Shown here: in pieces, positions 21,032-32,177 of the stretch
Layout: the number at the start of each line of letters is the position of its first letter
Numbering within the stretch: position 1 is the stretch's first letter
Origin: Beroe forskalii
Taxonomy: Eukaryota; Ctenophora; Nuda; Beroida; Beroidae
Length of the DNA: 64,000 nucleotides
Direction: 5' to 3'
Assembly: GCA_011033025.1 (NCBI GenBank)
Contig: WFMF01000140.1
Coordinates: forward strand, 186,001 to 250,000
Translations under genes and position numbers: made by a program
Notes under the pieces: generated by a model
What the model was told of the DNA's origin: nothing
Seen by the model: the letters and a program-made list of their open reading frames with translations, nothing else
Database searches by the model: none

Positions 21032-21193
21032 CCATATGTGTGCAGACTGCTCGATTGAAAAAGGCCTTGGTAAAGATATGCAAAATTGTGTGCTTTGTGC
21101 AGAAATTATATGGAAATTTGAAGTGCGCAGAGGAAATCAGCATGTGTTCTTTCAAGGCCTCTGTCAATCAAGCAGTCTGCACACACATGTGTT
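21032..21193. mobile_element. MITE, family C, copy 2
   Basis: CATATGTGTGCAGACTGCTC at the left, AGCAGTCTGCACACACATG at the right; inner AAAAGGCCTT / AAGGCCTCTG arms. Lies about 150 bp upstream of the NTF2 start. Confidence 0.88.
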
Positions 21194-21336
21194 ATGCTTC
21201 AGTTTAATTGCTGTAAAATGTAATTTGTTTTATTAAATCTGTTGTTTACTAGTTGATAATTGAATTAATTAACTATTTGAGAGAAGTTCCTGAATTGAAG
21301 TGTTTTCATTGAACTTGGATTTGTTACCAGCACCAC

Positions 21337-23964
21337 ATGGCTGATCCAAAAGTTTTGGCAGAACAGTTCAGCAAAGCTTACTATGACACATTTGATGGTA
21401 ACCGGCCAGCACTTGTTAATTTTTATGTAAGTATCATAGCATAGTACATGTACCTTATTGTAGGAAATGACACTTACAGAAAAATGAGCCTTTGTCCTAC
21501 ATGTCATAAAGCTACAAAAAACTATCTAAGTTTTATTATTGCACATGAACTTATCATTAGGCCATTTTTGAAGCCTTGGTGAGAAATAAAATGTAGACTT
21601 AATTTCCTGTGATAAGGTGGTTCAGTTTGATATTATGATGGAAAGTCAATGAAAATGTCTGAAAAAAAATCTAACAAATCTAATAATTTCTGATAATTTT
21701 GAAATTAATAGTAATGGAAAATACTTTGTGGATACTTTTCATGAATCATATCATTACATTTGCTGCGAGAAGAGGATTGCCCCATTATTTTTTGTATTAT
21801 TTTTTGTTAAAACTGCCCTAAATTAGGAGCCATTTGTAGTGATCAATAATGTCTTTAAATAATCTATATTATCTATTTTTCATAATCTTTATCAATGTAA
21901 ATCAATCATATTTGAGCATGATGGTGCTCGGATGACATTTGAGGGAGTGGAGCTTGAGGGAAAAGAGAAAATTGCTGCTAAGATAGCAGGTTAGTTATAT
22001 GCTTAAGTTGAATAAATATAAGTGGCTATGTTGGGCATCAAAGTGACATTATGCTAGTATTCCCGTTTAGCATGCCTTTCTTTTAACTGATTTTGCTGCC
22101 ATTTTTCAACCATGTGGCATATTTAATGGTATGTGATGAAATATGCTTTTTCAGCACTGCCTTTCCAGGCCGTTCAGCATGTGGTAACCACTGTTGATGT
22201 GCAGCCCATCCCAGGAGGCCAAGGAGGCAACATTATCATGGTTATGGGACAGCTTAAGGTAAAACTTAACCATCTTCTCTCAATACATCAGAGCACAGAA
22301 GAATTACTAATAGGTCAAAGCCAAGAATTATTCTAATATTTGGCATTTTATTCCATCATATTGCTTCAACATTATTTGACAACTTTACTGCCTGCCAATT
22401 AACAGTGAATAGTTAACTATTGGCAGGTCAAACCCTTTGAATTTTTCAGATGTTCAAGATTTCCTGCCTCACAGCATCATATCTCAATTTTGATGATTCC
22501 CCATTCATCATTTTAAGGGGGGGGGGGGGTAGAAATAAAGAATCCCCTTCTTCCACAATATTAATGTTCACGATTTTAATTGTGGGTTGGAAGAAAGCCT
22601 TATTGGGGCAGGGAATAAAGAACCCCCCACAATTGATATTATTAAAATGAACGTTTTTAAGTTAGACAAAACCTTTCGGGGTGAATGTTAAGAACCCCCA
22701 CAATCAAATTAATAATAACCTTTCGTGAGGTTAAAGAAATCTTTACCGGTGGAATGAAGACCCCCCAATTAAAATAATTGACGTTTTGTGAGGTTAAAGA
22801 AAGCCTTATTGGGGAAATAAAGACCCCCCACAATTAAAATAATTGACGTTTTGTGAGGTTAAAAAAACCTTATTGGGGGAAATAAAGACACCCCCCATAC
22901 GATAATTTATTTATTTATTTGGGTTAGAAGAAATAAGAACTACCTAGGCTGTGCTTCGTGATACACTGGAAATCCAGAAACGCCAGCTATTCTACTACTG
23001 CTAAGTGCTAGGTCACATGATTATAATCAAATAACACCTCAGTCTTGAGTGGGCTGCTGGATGAAGCAACTGTTACTAACTATATCTTTTCAGGTTTATA
23101 TAAAAAGATAATAGTGCTGGAACGTACTATGTATTGTATTGTATTGTAACAGAGGTGTCGCCACATGACATCTGAGATTGGTGTCTGAAATTTCCACAAA
23201 ACTGCCATAATTTGTTCGTGCGTGATACTGATTTAACAGTATATTCACGTACGTATATGGCGCCATGCGATCAGAAATTTCAGAATGATTCTCATTTCTC
23301 GAAGTGGCGACACCACAGTAAGAATCCTCTTTCCGGAGGAAGAGGGGCGTTTTCCTGTCGGACTCAATTTATACAGCCAAATAATTGACAATTTACGTTT
23401 GCTTTGACTCAATAAATTCCTGTTTTCAGATGTTCTGCACAAAGAACAATGCAACTAACCAATAAATACCTTACGAGACTCATTTATGATGAACGAAATT
23501 TGGGAATTTTACGAAAAAATCCCCATATTTTCGAACCCCATAAAGTTTCAATATGACATCAACATCATGCGTGAACATGGGTTGTATTGAAAATTCCCAT
23601 ATTTTGTACCACCCCAAAATTTTTATCCCCCGAATTATTGCCCCACATAAATATTTTCGTTTGGTAATGCAAAATTCAATCCAGATTTTATTTATAGAAA
23701 TGGATTTATCTACTATTTGTGCTTAACTTCTAGGCGACCGTTCAATTCTGGCAAGGGGGGTTTTAAAATGTTATTTGAGGAAATTTCAATGTTCTAAATT
23801 TGATGTAACGGTTTAAAAACGCCCAATTATCAAATTAAAATGTAATTTCTCAGACCGACAACGATCCACCCCACGGATTCTCCCAAGTGTTTACCATCTT
23901 CCCTTTCAACAACTCCTACGTCATTGTAAACGAAATCTTCAGACTTGGCCTTCACAACGGGTAG
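21337..23964 (+). CDS. NUTF2: NTF2, nuclear transport factor 2
   Basis: Complete four-exon gene for 125 residues (human 127): 21337-21426 (MADPKVLAEQFSKAYYDTF), 21917-21989 (HDGARMTFEGVELEGKEKI), 22155-22258 (LPFQAVQHVVTTVDVQPIP), 23854-23964 (TDNDPPHGFSQVFTIFPF ... FRLGLHNG, stop). Phases 0, 1, 0 agree, with GTAAGT, GTTAGT and GTAAAA donors. NTF2 imports RanGDP into the nucleus by binding Ran and FxFG nucleoporins. The Ran-contacting acidic residues match: the FEG at the human Glu42 site and TDNDP at Asp92/Asp94. The conserved LPFQ and VMGQLK blocks are present. The third intron (1.6 kb) contains a tandem repeat. A CACCACATGG context supports this start; an AG just upstream may mark a 5' UTR intron. 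Confidence 0.95.
22515..22905. repeat. about 62-bp tandem repeat in NTF2 intron 3
   Basis: Five degenerate units containing GGTTAAAGAAAGCCTTATTG, GGG, AAATAAAGACCCCCCACAAT and TAAAATAATTGACGTTTTGT. Confidence 0.85.
23480..23645. repeat. CCCCATATTTTCAAA dispersed repeat, copy in NTF2 intron 3
   Basis: AAAAAATCCCCATATTTTCG, AACCCC, AACATGGG, then AAAATTCCCATATTTTGTAC and ATTGCCCCACATAA; the copy at 44490-44700 shares these blocks. Confidence 0.7.
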
Positions 23965-25025
23965 ATCTGCCCAACTTGGATACAATGGTAAATTAATTAC
24001 ATCTCCCCTAAATCCTGATATATTGTCTTTTGAATTGATTCAAATTCATATATATAATCACTTATGTTGATGACTTTTGTGAGCTAATTAGGACGAGAAT
24101 AGTCAAGTGCAGGATCTCAAGGATGAAAAATCACATTTGAAAATTGAAGTGGGGCGTCTGGTTACGTTCGAAAACCACTAGAAGCTTCCATTTCGACATT
24201 GTAATTTACCCATTTTGAAACATACCTTTTCTTGGACACAACTGGATACACCACCCCATTTATTGATATGATAAATTCAGTGTACACTGTACAATCATTG
24301 TATATATCGTATTCACTTTGTTGACTATGAATTCAGTGTACTGAATTATGATTCTTATCTACTCTGAGAGGAATATTTATTTATCATTATTTCTTTCTAC
24401 TCTAGGGTTTCTGATGATTTAGATACACACGCCATATTCTGTTATAAGTTTCAACTGATTTATGGGTTTACTGTGATGTGTGCTCCAAAAGGGGCTTATT
24501 AACAAAGAGAAACGCAGAGCTTTCATCTAAGCAGACAGAACATCAATGGTGAAGCCCGGAAACGTTTTATATTGTAGTTCTAGGAGATATAGTAAATTGC
24601 CTATAAATCTATTGTTGCAGTATATAATTTGAACTTATGAAATTGAAAAAGTTTAACACTTAGCAGATCGGGGCAGATAAGAAGAACTGGGTTGGAGAAT
24701 TCTGGCCCTAATCTCGCTCAATCCTTTCAGGGATCGATCACAAATTACGTATATCAATATTGAAAATTGATAACGTAATTTCGATATCAATTTTTCAGCA
24801 TTCCCCTTGAGATTCTACGTCGATTATTCGATAAAATCATAACAGCGAACTTTTAGCAGGTTTGGTACGATTGTGCGACTCGGAATATTTCGATACTTCA
24901 GGGTAATTTTTGAAAAATAAAATAATAAAAATCGAAATATTCTGCTGAGTCGCGCAATCTTACCAAACCTAGAAACGTACCGAACCTAGAAACGAACTGA
25001 ACCTGCCTAAGGTTCAGTTGACTAC
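23965..25025. other. spacer downstream of NTF2
   Basis: AT-rich, no gene recognised. A local inverted pair, TTTGGTACGATTGTGCGACT near 24860 and AGTCGCGCAATCTTACCAAA near 24950, marks another small foldback. Confidence 0.45.
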
Positions 25026-25029
25026 TTTT

Positions 25030-25325
25030 CAGGTTACTACAAACAGGAACTGGTCGTATCAAGGCAAAACCAGAGGAACAACTCGAAACCACCCCGAACG
25101 AACCCAAAAACCTCCCGATTCAAGCCAAAACGAGCTGAATCAAGCAAATCAACCTGAAAGATGGGGTTGATTCGGGTTTATTTGCTTTTGTCGAGTTGAT
25201 TCCTTTAGTTCACCTTGTTTCATATTGTTTTGGCCTGATTCGGGGAGGTTTTTGGGTTGTTTCGGCGTGGTTTTGGTTTGTTCCGCTTCTTTCGGCTTGA
25301 TTCGTACGGTTCCTGTCTGTAGTAT
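25030..25325. repeat. imperfect foldback of about 300 bp
   Basis: Left arm 25030-25130 (ACAAACAGGAACTGGTCGTA ... AACCCAAAAACCTCCCGATT) pairs with 25230-25322 (GATTCGGGGAGGTTTTTGGG ... CGTACGGTTCCTGTCTGTAG). Confidence 0.8.
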
Positions 25326-25329
25326 CAAC

Positions 25330-26850
25330 GCTATTTTTCAGCATCCAGTGAAAGTCACCTCTGCACGGTGAAGGAAGTTCTGGAAAGAGGCCCTGCGATT
25401 TACTCCAAAAAATACACAATATAATGTTAGTTTTACATTGATATTACCGATTTAATTATAATTGCAGGCGGTGTCACCAACGATGATATAACTGTACAAA
25501 GTACGTTTTACAAATGTGTTCGGTTTTTAGTGTGTTAGCTGAGGAAATATCCTGCGTACTTCCTCCTCATTACTTAAAATGTACTGAAAATCAATTTCAT
25601 GATAACAATTATAAGCCGGGTACATTTCCTTTGCACACATCCCCAGCGAATTAAACTGTTTTGTATTAATTTATATTAAATGGTTTTGATCATGTTTCGC
25701 GTAAGTTCATGGCTTAAATTGTTTGAAAACGTTCCTGCGGCACTTATATTATTGCCGATGGCGTATATTTAATTTTATGTTGACCAATTAGTCAGTGCGC
25801 GAGTTGACTCAAGCGCTGATTGGTCATTGGTGAATTTCATGGCGATTTTGGGATCTAAAGGTGAGTTGATAAGCTGCCTATAATGGTATCTGCCTTAGTC
25901 TCGTTATATCAGCACCAATTCGCCAAACATGGAAATTTGTAAACGTCTGGCTGTACTCTGTTTATTTTGATATCTTTCGTGTCACCAATTTTAGGTGATT
26001 AATCTACTGGCCATGGGCCGTATGACATGAGCAATGTTTGTGCAGGGTCATATTATGTCATCACCTAGGACATTTTCAAACTGTCAATATTTATGTTGGT
26101 ATTTAGCTCCTCAGAATACCTAGTTGGAGTCTAGAAGCCAAAAATCAAAGGGCTGCTTTTCAAAAATAGCTTCAATTCAACCGGAGTGAGCTACAAAGGG
26201 TTATATTCTATAATATATAGGTACTAACTTGTAGTTATTGTTTATTTAATGTGTTTTATTATATGAATTGAGGCATCAACTGTCGTCCCATTAAATCTGG
26301 TAAAATCGAAGATCATTTCGAAATTCTCGCAGTCATACAATTTGTCAAACGCAATTTGTCAAAAAAGTAATAAAATATTTAAAAAAAAGGTTTGGAGACC
26401 CAAGCTTTAAGGCAATTTTACCTACAGGAAAACTGTTTACGATCTATTTCGAGTGCTGGGACAGCTGTAACCCAGTTGCAGAAAAAGAGTTTTACCCCCG
26501 TCATCCCTCTTTTACCACCCTAATAAGTAAAAGAATGGGGCAGTAAAAAGAATGGGGCAGTAAAAAGGTTTCCGAAGCTGAGGTAGTTTATCTTTTAAGG
26601 AAAAGCTGTTTTACATCTATCTCGAGTGCTGGGACTACAATAAATCATTTCGGGGTTTTAACAATACAACCCTTTTTACAGCTCTTGCTTTTTACTGATA
26701 AGCACACACATAGAAGGATTGATCTGTTGATGTAGATAAGGAAATTGTCGAAACGTTCACAGTTGTCACCAAATTTTGAAGAATTTAAAAGCGTATAATC
26801 AATTCCTGCCTCCTATTTTCGACGCAATTTCTTCCAGTTCCCGCAGCCTA
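25330..26850. other. spacer without a recognised gene
   Basis: No supported gene. 26430-26660 has a loosely repeated AAACTGTTTACGATCTATTT / GCTGTTTTACATCTATCT, CGAGTGCTGGGAC pair about 165 bp apart. Confidence 0.4.
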
Positions 26851-26852
26851 CC

Positions 26853-27016
26853 AATTTTCAAAAGTATCACCAATTTTCAAAAGTATCACCAATTTTCAAA
26901 AGTATCACCAATTTTCAAAAGTATCACCAATTTTCAAAAGTATCACCAATTTTCAAAAGTATCACCAATTTTCAAAAGTATCACCAATTTTCAAAAGTAT
27001 CACCAATTTTCAAAAG
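26853..27016. repeat. 19-bp tandem repeat, CAATTTTCAAAAGTATCAC
   Basis: About 8.6 nearly perfect copies. The open frame across it (PIFKSITNFQK) is a repeat artefact. Confidence 0.95.
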
Positions 27017-27211
27017 AACTGCCTCTTTTCGCGCCGTTTGCGTGTGGGACGTTTTAGCACATTTTACAAAAAACTAGCAAAATTTGGTTTTGTTTATAGG
27101 GTAGTTAGCGCGCACGTACTGTTTTTTATCCAATTTGCGCACGCTGAATTAAGTGAACTTCAATTCTGGAAATCCGTGACGACGTCCGGCCGCAAAGACC
27201 GAATCTCATTT

Positions 27212-27372
27212 GGGATCGTTCACATATTACGTAATCAATTTTTGCCGATTTCTAACCCCCCCTCCCCCTCGTAATCAAGTTTACAGTAGTTGTATTTGTT
27301 ACAATAACATGTAACGTAATCATTCGGAAACCCCCCTCCCCCTTAGTGATTACGTAATATGTGAACGATTCC
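27212..27372. mobile_element. 161-bp MITE with GGGATCGTTCACATATTACG ends
   Basis: Shortest intact member of the family at 8681-9876. Terminal repeats differ at one base (right end GATTCC). Flanked by TTT on both sides. The interior has C-runs on both sides of GTTTACAGTAGTTGTATTTG and CATGTAACGTAATC; this interior is what appears in the composite units next to IFT81 exon 1. Confidence 0.9.
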
Positions 27373-27944
27373 TTTAGGGAGGCGTCACCTATTACGTCAT
27401 TACCCGGCGGGGGGAGGGGTTTTCTAAATGTTGACAGATGATGCCAGGGGGGAAAGGTAGGGTATTTGAACTGTGCTTACGTAAACAAAAATTATGAAAC
27501 TTTCGAATACGGCTTCCTGTTTGTTTTGAACTACCTATTGCATATTGATATCGATATTCGAAAATTTACTAGGCAAGTGACAGGCGGTCAGGCCATTTGA
27601 CGAATAAGTTTTGTTCATCTGAAACGAGTAGAACCTTATTTTGTTAATCTCAAAATTTCATCCGCAGAATTTCGGCCATTTTAAACCCTCCACTCCCCCT
27701 TACTTGTCCGCCAAAGTCAGCTTTGCATTTCAGAAACTCCCCCAGGACGTCCGCATTTTCTTGAAAATCTTTTGGGTCATCATTTTTGGCCCGAAATTCC
27801 ACAATTTTCTAGTGACATAACTTTCAAATCGACCAAAATTTCCATAAACTGCGGACGCCCGCATTTAGCCAAACGCCCCCTCCACCCATGTCCTCAAGCT
27901 TCCGCATTTGCGGACGTCCTTAACTGTGTAAAACATAGATCAGT

Positions 27945-28165
27945 TTCGATCCGAAAATGCTGAGTTGTGAGTGCAAATCTTGACCATTTCACTCATAAAA
28001 CCATTTGTGAATGTCCAATCGATACCAAAATATGGCAGGAAACAGCGTCTGTTTCCTGCCATTAACTGTATCCATGCAATTTTGGTATCGATTGAACGTT
28101 TACAGATGGTTTTATGAGTAAAATGGCCAAAATTTGCGCGCAGCATTTCCGAGTTCCGGTCCAAA
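27945..28165. repeat. 220-bp palindromic foldback
   Basis: Left arm with ACCATTTCACTCATAAAACC and TCGATACCAAAAT pairs with ATTTTGGTATCGATTGAACG and GGTTTTATGAGTAAAATGGC. The centre is GGCAGGAAACAGCG / CTGTTTCCTGCC. Confidence 0.88.
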
Positions 28166-28194
28166 ACTGATTTACGTTGTGGATGACCCTCCAT

Positions 28195-28295
28195 AAAGGA
28201 CGTCCGCCTTGCCAGGCGTTGCCTGGCCCCCTCGCGCGCGAAGCGCGCGCGAAGCGCGCGCGCCCCGACTCGCAGAGTCGGGACGGGCCAGGCAA
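28195..28295. repeat. GC-rich palindromic cluster
   Basis: CCAGGCGTTGCCTGG, runs of CGCGCGCGAAGCGCGCGCG, CCCGACTCGCAGAGTCGGG and CCAGGCAACG. Belongs with the other GC-rich modules in the window. Confidence 0.75.
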
Positions 28296-28439
28296 CGTCC
28301 GCCGAATTGAAGCATTTTTATACCCTTCCCCCCTTGTCAGCAAACGTCCGCATTCGATTCCAGAAACCCCTCGCTCCCCTCCGGACGTCCGCATTTGCAA
28401 TTTTTCCTAAACATCTTTTCAGTCAATCAGTCATCAATT

Positions 28440-29035
28440 TAGGGCGAAAGTGTCACAGCGGGCAGCACATATCACCAATGGCGCCGATGGAGTTCCATTG
28501 GTAACAATGGCTGAAATGGCTCCAATGGTGCACCCAATCGCCATTGGTACCATTGGCGATCACCATTGGATGCCAATGGAACCATTTAAATGGTGCAAAT
28601 GGTGCCATTAAAATGGCACAAATGGTGCTATTGGCGTCAATGGTAACAATGGTGCCATTGGCACCAATGGTAGCACAGGTGCCATTTAAATAGCGACAAT
28701 GGTGCCATTTTGCTTAACGCGTATACCCCTGTTATCGTCGTGCGGCGCGTACACACCAACAACCTGTGTGGGCTTCGGAAGGTGCCATTGGCACCTATGG
28801 AACATTTGGCGCCATTGGATGTATTGTGTATTGGTACCAATAGCGCCACTGGCACCAATTAAATGGCATCAATGGTGCCATTGGTTCTACTACTACCAAT
28901 GGTGCCATTGGCGCCCGCGCCACTGGCACCATTTAAATGGTGCCAATGGTGATATCATTGCGATGACGATGGCAATGGTGCCACCAACAATACCATAGGT
29001 GCCATTGTTACCATTTGCGCCTATGGCACCATTGC
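28440..29035. repeat. degenerate ATTGGTGCCATT repeat
   Basis: Irregular GGTGCCATTGGCACCAATGG-type palindromic steps, interrupted near 28715-28780 by a GC-rich CGCGTATACCCCTG / GTACACACC module. It grades into the regular array at 29140-29860. Confidence 0.85.
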
Positions 29036-29139
29036 AAGTGCCTTTTTAGTGGTGCCAGTGACGTTGTCAGACGTTGCCTGACCCCTACGCCTTCGGCGGG
29101 CATTGGTGCCGCGCGACGCCAATGGCACCAACGTCTGAC

Positions 29140-29860
29140 AACAGTGAAGCCAATGGCACCATTGGTGCCAGTGACACCAATGGCACCATTGGTGCCAGTG
29201 ACACCAATGGCACCATTGGTGCCAGTGACACCATTGGTGCCAGTGACGCCAATGGCACCATTGGTGCCAGTGACGCCAATGGCACCATTGGTGCCAGTGA
29301 CCATGGTGGCAATGGCCAATGACGCCATGGCACCATTGGTGCCATTGAGTCACTGGCACCAATGGTGCCATTGGTGCCAGTGACTCCAATGGCACCATTG
29401 GTGCCAGTGAAGCCAATGGCACCATTGGTGCCAGTGACACCAATGGCACCATTGGTGCCAGTGACGCCAATGGCACCATTGGTGCCAGTGACGCCAATGG
29501 CACCATTGGTGCCAGTGACGCCAATGGCACCATTGGTGCCAGTGACGCCAATGGCACCATTGGTGCCAGTGATGCCAATGGCACCATTGGTGCCAGTGAC
29601 ACCATTGGTGCCAGTGACGCCAATGGCACCATTGGTGCCAGTGATGCCAATGGCACCATTGGTGCCAGTGACGCCAATGGCACCATTGGTGCCAGTGACG
29701 CCAATGGCACCATTGGTGCCAGTGACGCCAATGGCACCATTGGTGCCAGTGACGCCAATGGCACCATTGGTGCCAGTGATGCCAATGGCACCATTGGTGC
29801 CAGTGACGCCAATGGCACCTGCACCATTGGTGCCAGTGACGCCAATGGCACCATTGTTCT
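29140..29860. repeat. 27-bp palindromic minisatellite, CCAATGGCACCATTGGTGCC
   Basis: About 26 units of 27 bp (plus AGTGACG), many identical. TGGCACCATTGGTGCCA is an odd-centred palindrome in each unit. As 27 is a multiple of 3, frames of up to 289 codons run through on both strands; they code only the 9-residue periodicity and are not genes. Confidence 0.95.
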
Positions 29861-29864
29861 GCAT

Positions 29865-30515
29865 TCCCTGGCGCTTACACACACCTATGCGGGCTTTCCT
29901 CATTTCTAAGCCCGCATAGGTATCAGGTATGTGTACGCGCCGCGCGCGGGCCACACATGAGGCCGAGGGATATACGTGTTTAACTTATGCGGGCTTAGGG
30001 AAGTATTATCATATTATGGCAATTTGGCATGTAACAACAAACAAATGGCACAATTTTATTAATGAGCTAACTTGTATGTCATGCGGGCAAATTGTTGTCA
30101 GGCGTAGCGTTGCCTGACTCCCTCGCGCGCGCACCACGACTCGCAGATAAAATTAATGAAATAATGTGTAATGGGTCTGACGACGGTGACGACGTCAGAC
30201 AAGCAAATTGCTGGATAAATCGGAAGCCCGAAAAACTTGCCCTAACCAGGGCCCTGGTTACGCGCACCCCTGGTTAGGGGAACCGAAAAACATGCTCAGA
30301 TTTCCTTGTCAGACGTTGTTCGTAGGATGTTACCCTACCCTCGCGCGCGCGGCGCAACGTTCCACATTTGGACGTCACTTTGCGCCTTCGGCGAGGACAA
30401 CAAGTCAGAAGAAAGGGACGGACATCGCCCGTCGAGACGTTGTCTGACCGCTACGCCTTCGGCTGGCGCGCGCTTCCGCCGAAATAATGGTCAGACAACG
30501 TCTGACAAAGATTTC
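29865..30515. repeat. GC-rich compound repeat block 2
   Basis: Modules ACACACCTATGCGGGC near 29877, its complement GCCCGCATAGGTATCAGGTA near 29910, TTGTCAGGCGTAGCGTTGCC near 30096, GACGTTGTCTGACCGCTACG near 30440 and GGTCAGACAACGTCTGACAA near 30490. Same set as block 1. Confidence 0.75.
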
Positions 30516-30534
30516 CTGTTTGCACATCAACTTT

Positions 30535-30620
30535 CTACACATGTAGATTCTATTGAAAGCACATAAATTTGTGTGTCTTTATAGAGCTCTCTGTCAATCG
30601 ACGATATGCACACACATGCA
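30535..30620. mobile_element. MITE, family C, eroded copy 3
   Basis: CTACACATGTAGATTCTATT, AAAGCACATAAATTTGTGTG and CGATATGCACACACATGCAG keep the block order of copies 1 and 2. Confidence 0.55.
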
Positions 30621-30624
30621 GTTT

Positions 30625-31285
30625 ATTCAATTGATTTTTCATTAGATTAGTAGTGCCAAACCCATAAAAACTGTTTTTCAAGGAACAGGCATGAGCATAC
30701 ATTATTGATTGTTGTTTTTGGAGCCTTTAGTCATGGTATCCAGTTTTACTTGTTTCACCTGATTACTTGTTTCACTTGTTATTTCACTGCTATTTCACTG
30801 CTATTTCATAAAACTATCAACAGTTCTAGATTAATTCTGTTATTTGATTTTTAAATGTTCTTGAAAATTGAATAAATGGACACTAAGGGTTAAAAGGTGT
30901 GTTGTTAGTGGAAGCTAATTTTTTGATATAATGAAAAGAAACGTGATGGTTTAATACCATAATTTATTCTATTCTATTCTATTTACAAAATTGCTTGGCA
31001 TGTCATATGCAGTGCTTAAAATGTTTTAAGTAGGTAGGTATTGCAACAGTTTTTGTCAATGTTTATCTTAATGCAATTTACCCTCATTATGCAAGTAAAC
31101 CATTTGTAGCACTTTATGATCTTAATTAAATGTATAAAATAAAATTCATTAATCAATTAATTTCAAAAATATCATTCAATATAACATATTTGAATTATAA
31201 ACAAATTTGAATTATGAAGAAATCTTCATTCAAGACATCATTCAATAACATTATTAAACCTACTTCTTTGTAGAACAAATACAGT
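30625..31285. other. AT-rich spacer
   Basis: No gene or clear repeat recognised. Confidence 0.4.
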
Positions 31286-31362
31286 CATTATTATACAGTC
31301 ATTATTATACAGTCATTATTATACAGTCATTATTATACAGTCATTATTATACAGTCATTATA
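31286..31362. repeat. 14-bp tandem repeat, ACAGTCATTATTAT
   Basis: Five to six near-perfect copies. Confidence 0.95.
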
Positions 31363-31365
31363 AGG

Positions 31366-31518
31366 CACCTGCATTGTTCCGCGTCGATCGAATGAATTGA
31401 TCAAATGAGAAACGCACACAATTGCTGTTTTGCGCGATGCCATCGTGAATTAGTGTATTGTGCGTGGTTTTCATTTGATCAGTCCATTCGATCGACGCGC
31501 AACGATGAAACCACCTTA
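31366..31518. repeat. foldback element, family A, copy 2
   Basis: GCGTCGATCGAATGAATTGA, TCAAATGAGAAACGCACACA on the left pairs with TGTGCGTGGTTTTCATTTGA, TCAGTCCATTCGATCGACGC on the right. Confidence 0.88.
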
Positions 31519-31629
31519 TACTTGAGGGTGCTATACCCTGGTACCAGGGGGTGACTACTGGGGGGCCTACCTCATAAAAAGCTCTCACAATTTAAACACC
31601 CCGAAAGCTGAGGTAGGTATTGGACTGAA

Positions 31630-31772
31630 GATGCCTGCACACCACTCATCTTGGTGTGACTCATTAAGATCCTACTGCTCTCCACATTGCATTACCTAAA
31701 GGAATCATGTTGGTGTTCAAGTACGGAGTTGGAGAAAAGTCTTGCAGATTGATGTCTTGAAGAAAGATTTCT
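31630..31772 (-). repeat. dispersed about 135-bp repeat, copy 1
   Basis: Reverse complement of 57625-57770 at roughly 80 percent by eye. Shared blocks are TTTCTTCAAGACATCAATCT, GACTCTTCTCCA, ACTTGAACTCCAACATG and AATGAGTCACACCAAGATGA (copy 2 orientation). Confidence 0.8.
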
Positions 31773-32177
31773 TTTTAATCCAAATACATTATTATACCTA
31801 ATTATAAATTGTCATGAACCAGAAAACTGAAAAACAAAGTTCACCATTTCCTATTGAAGAAAAAATTAAAGAAGTACAGAATTGCAAACTCCCTATTATT
31901 GTTTTTATTGTTATCTAAGCTGATGATGATAGCATGCTTTGTATTACCCTGCATCCAAAACACCTTACCCTGTAGACTTTATTTTCAATGATGAAAGTTA
32001 ATCGAATATGTTCATTCTGAGTACATAATGCATGGTACATAATCAATGATTAAGTGTTTGGAAGAATAATATCCACTGAATTGTGTTGCTGGGTTGGCAA
32101 AATCATTTTATTCATTTATTTGATTTATTATGAAGTTTTCTGTATGATTCAAATATATCTACTAGGTTTATTGGAAA

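Noticed and set aside
25470..25501. 33-bp candidate exon (GCGGTGTCACC ... CAAA|GTACGT)
   Set aside because: Splice-like ends but too short, with no neighbour exon in phase or protein similarity.
26776..27057. Frame with PIFKSITNFQKYHQFSK repeats
   Set aside because: Product of the 19-bp repeat cycling through all frames.
28440..29860. Possible CRISPR-like array
   Set aside because: Units abut without unique spacers and the surroundings are eukaryotic; it is a minisatellite.
29021..29954. Frames of 287 and 289 codons
   Set aside because: 27-bp minisatellite read in phase; purely periodic peptide with antisense equivalents.
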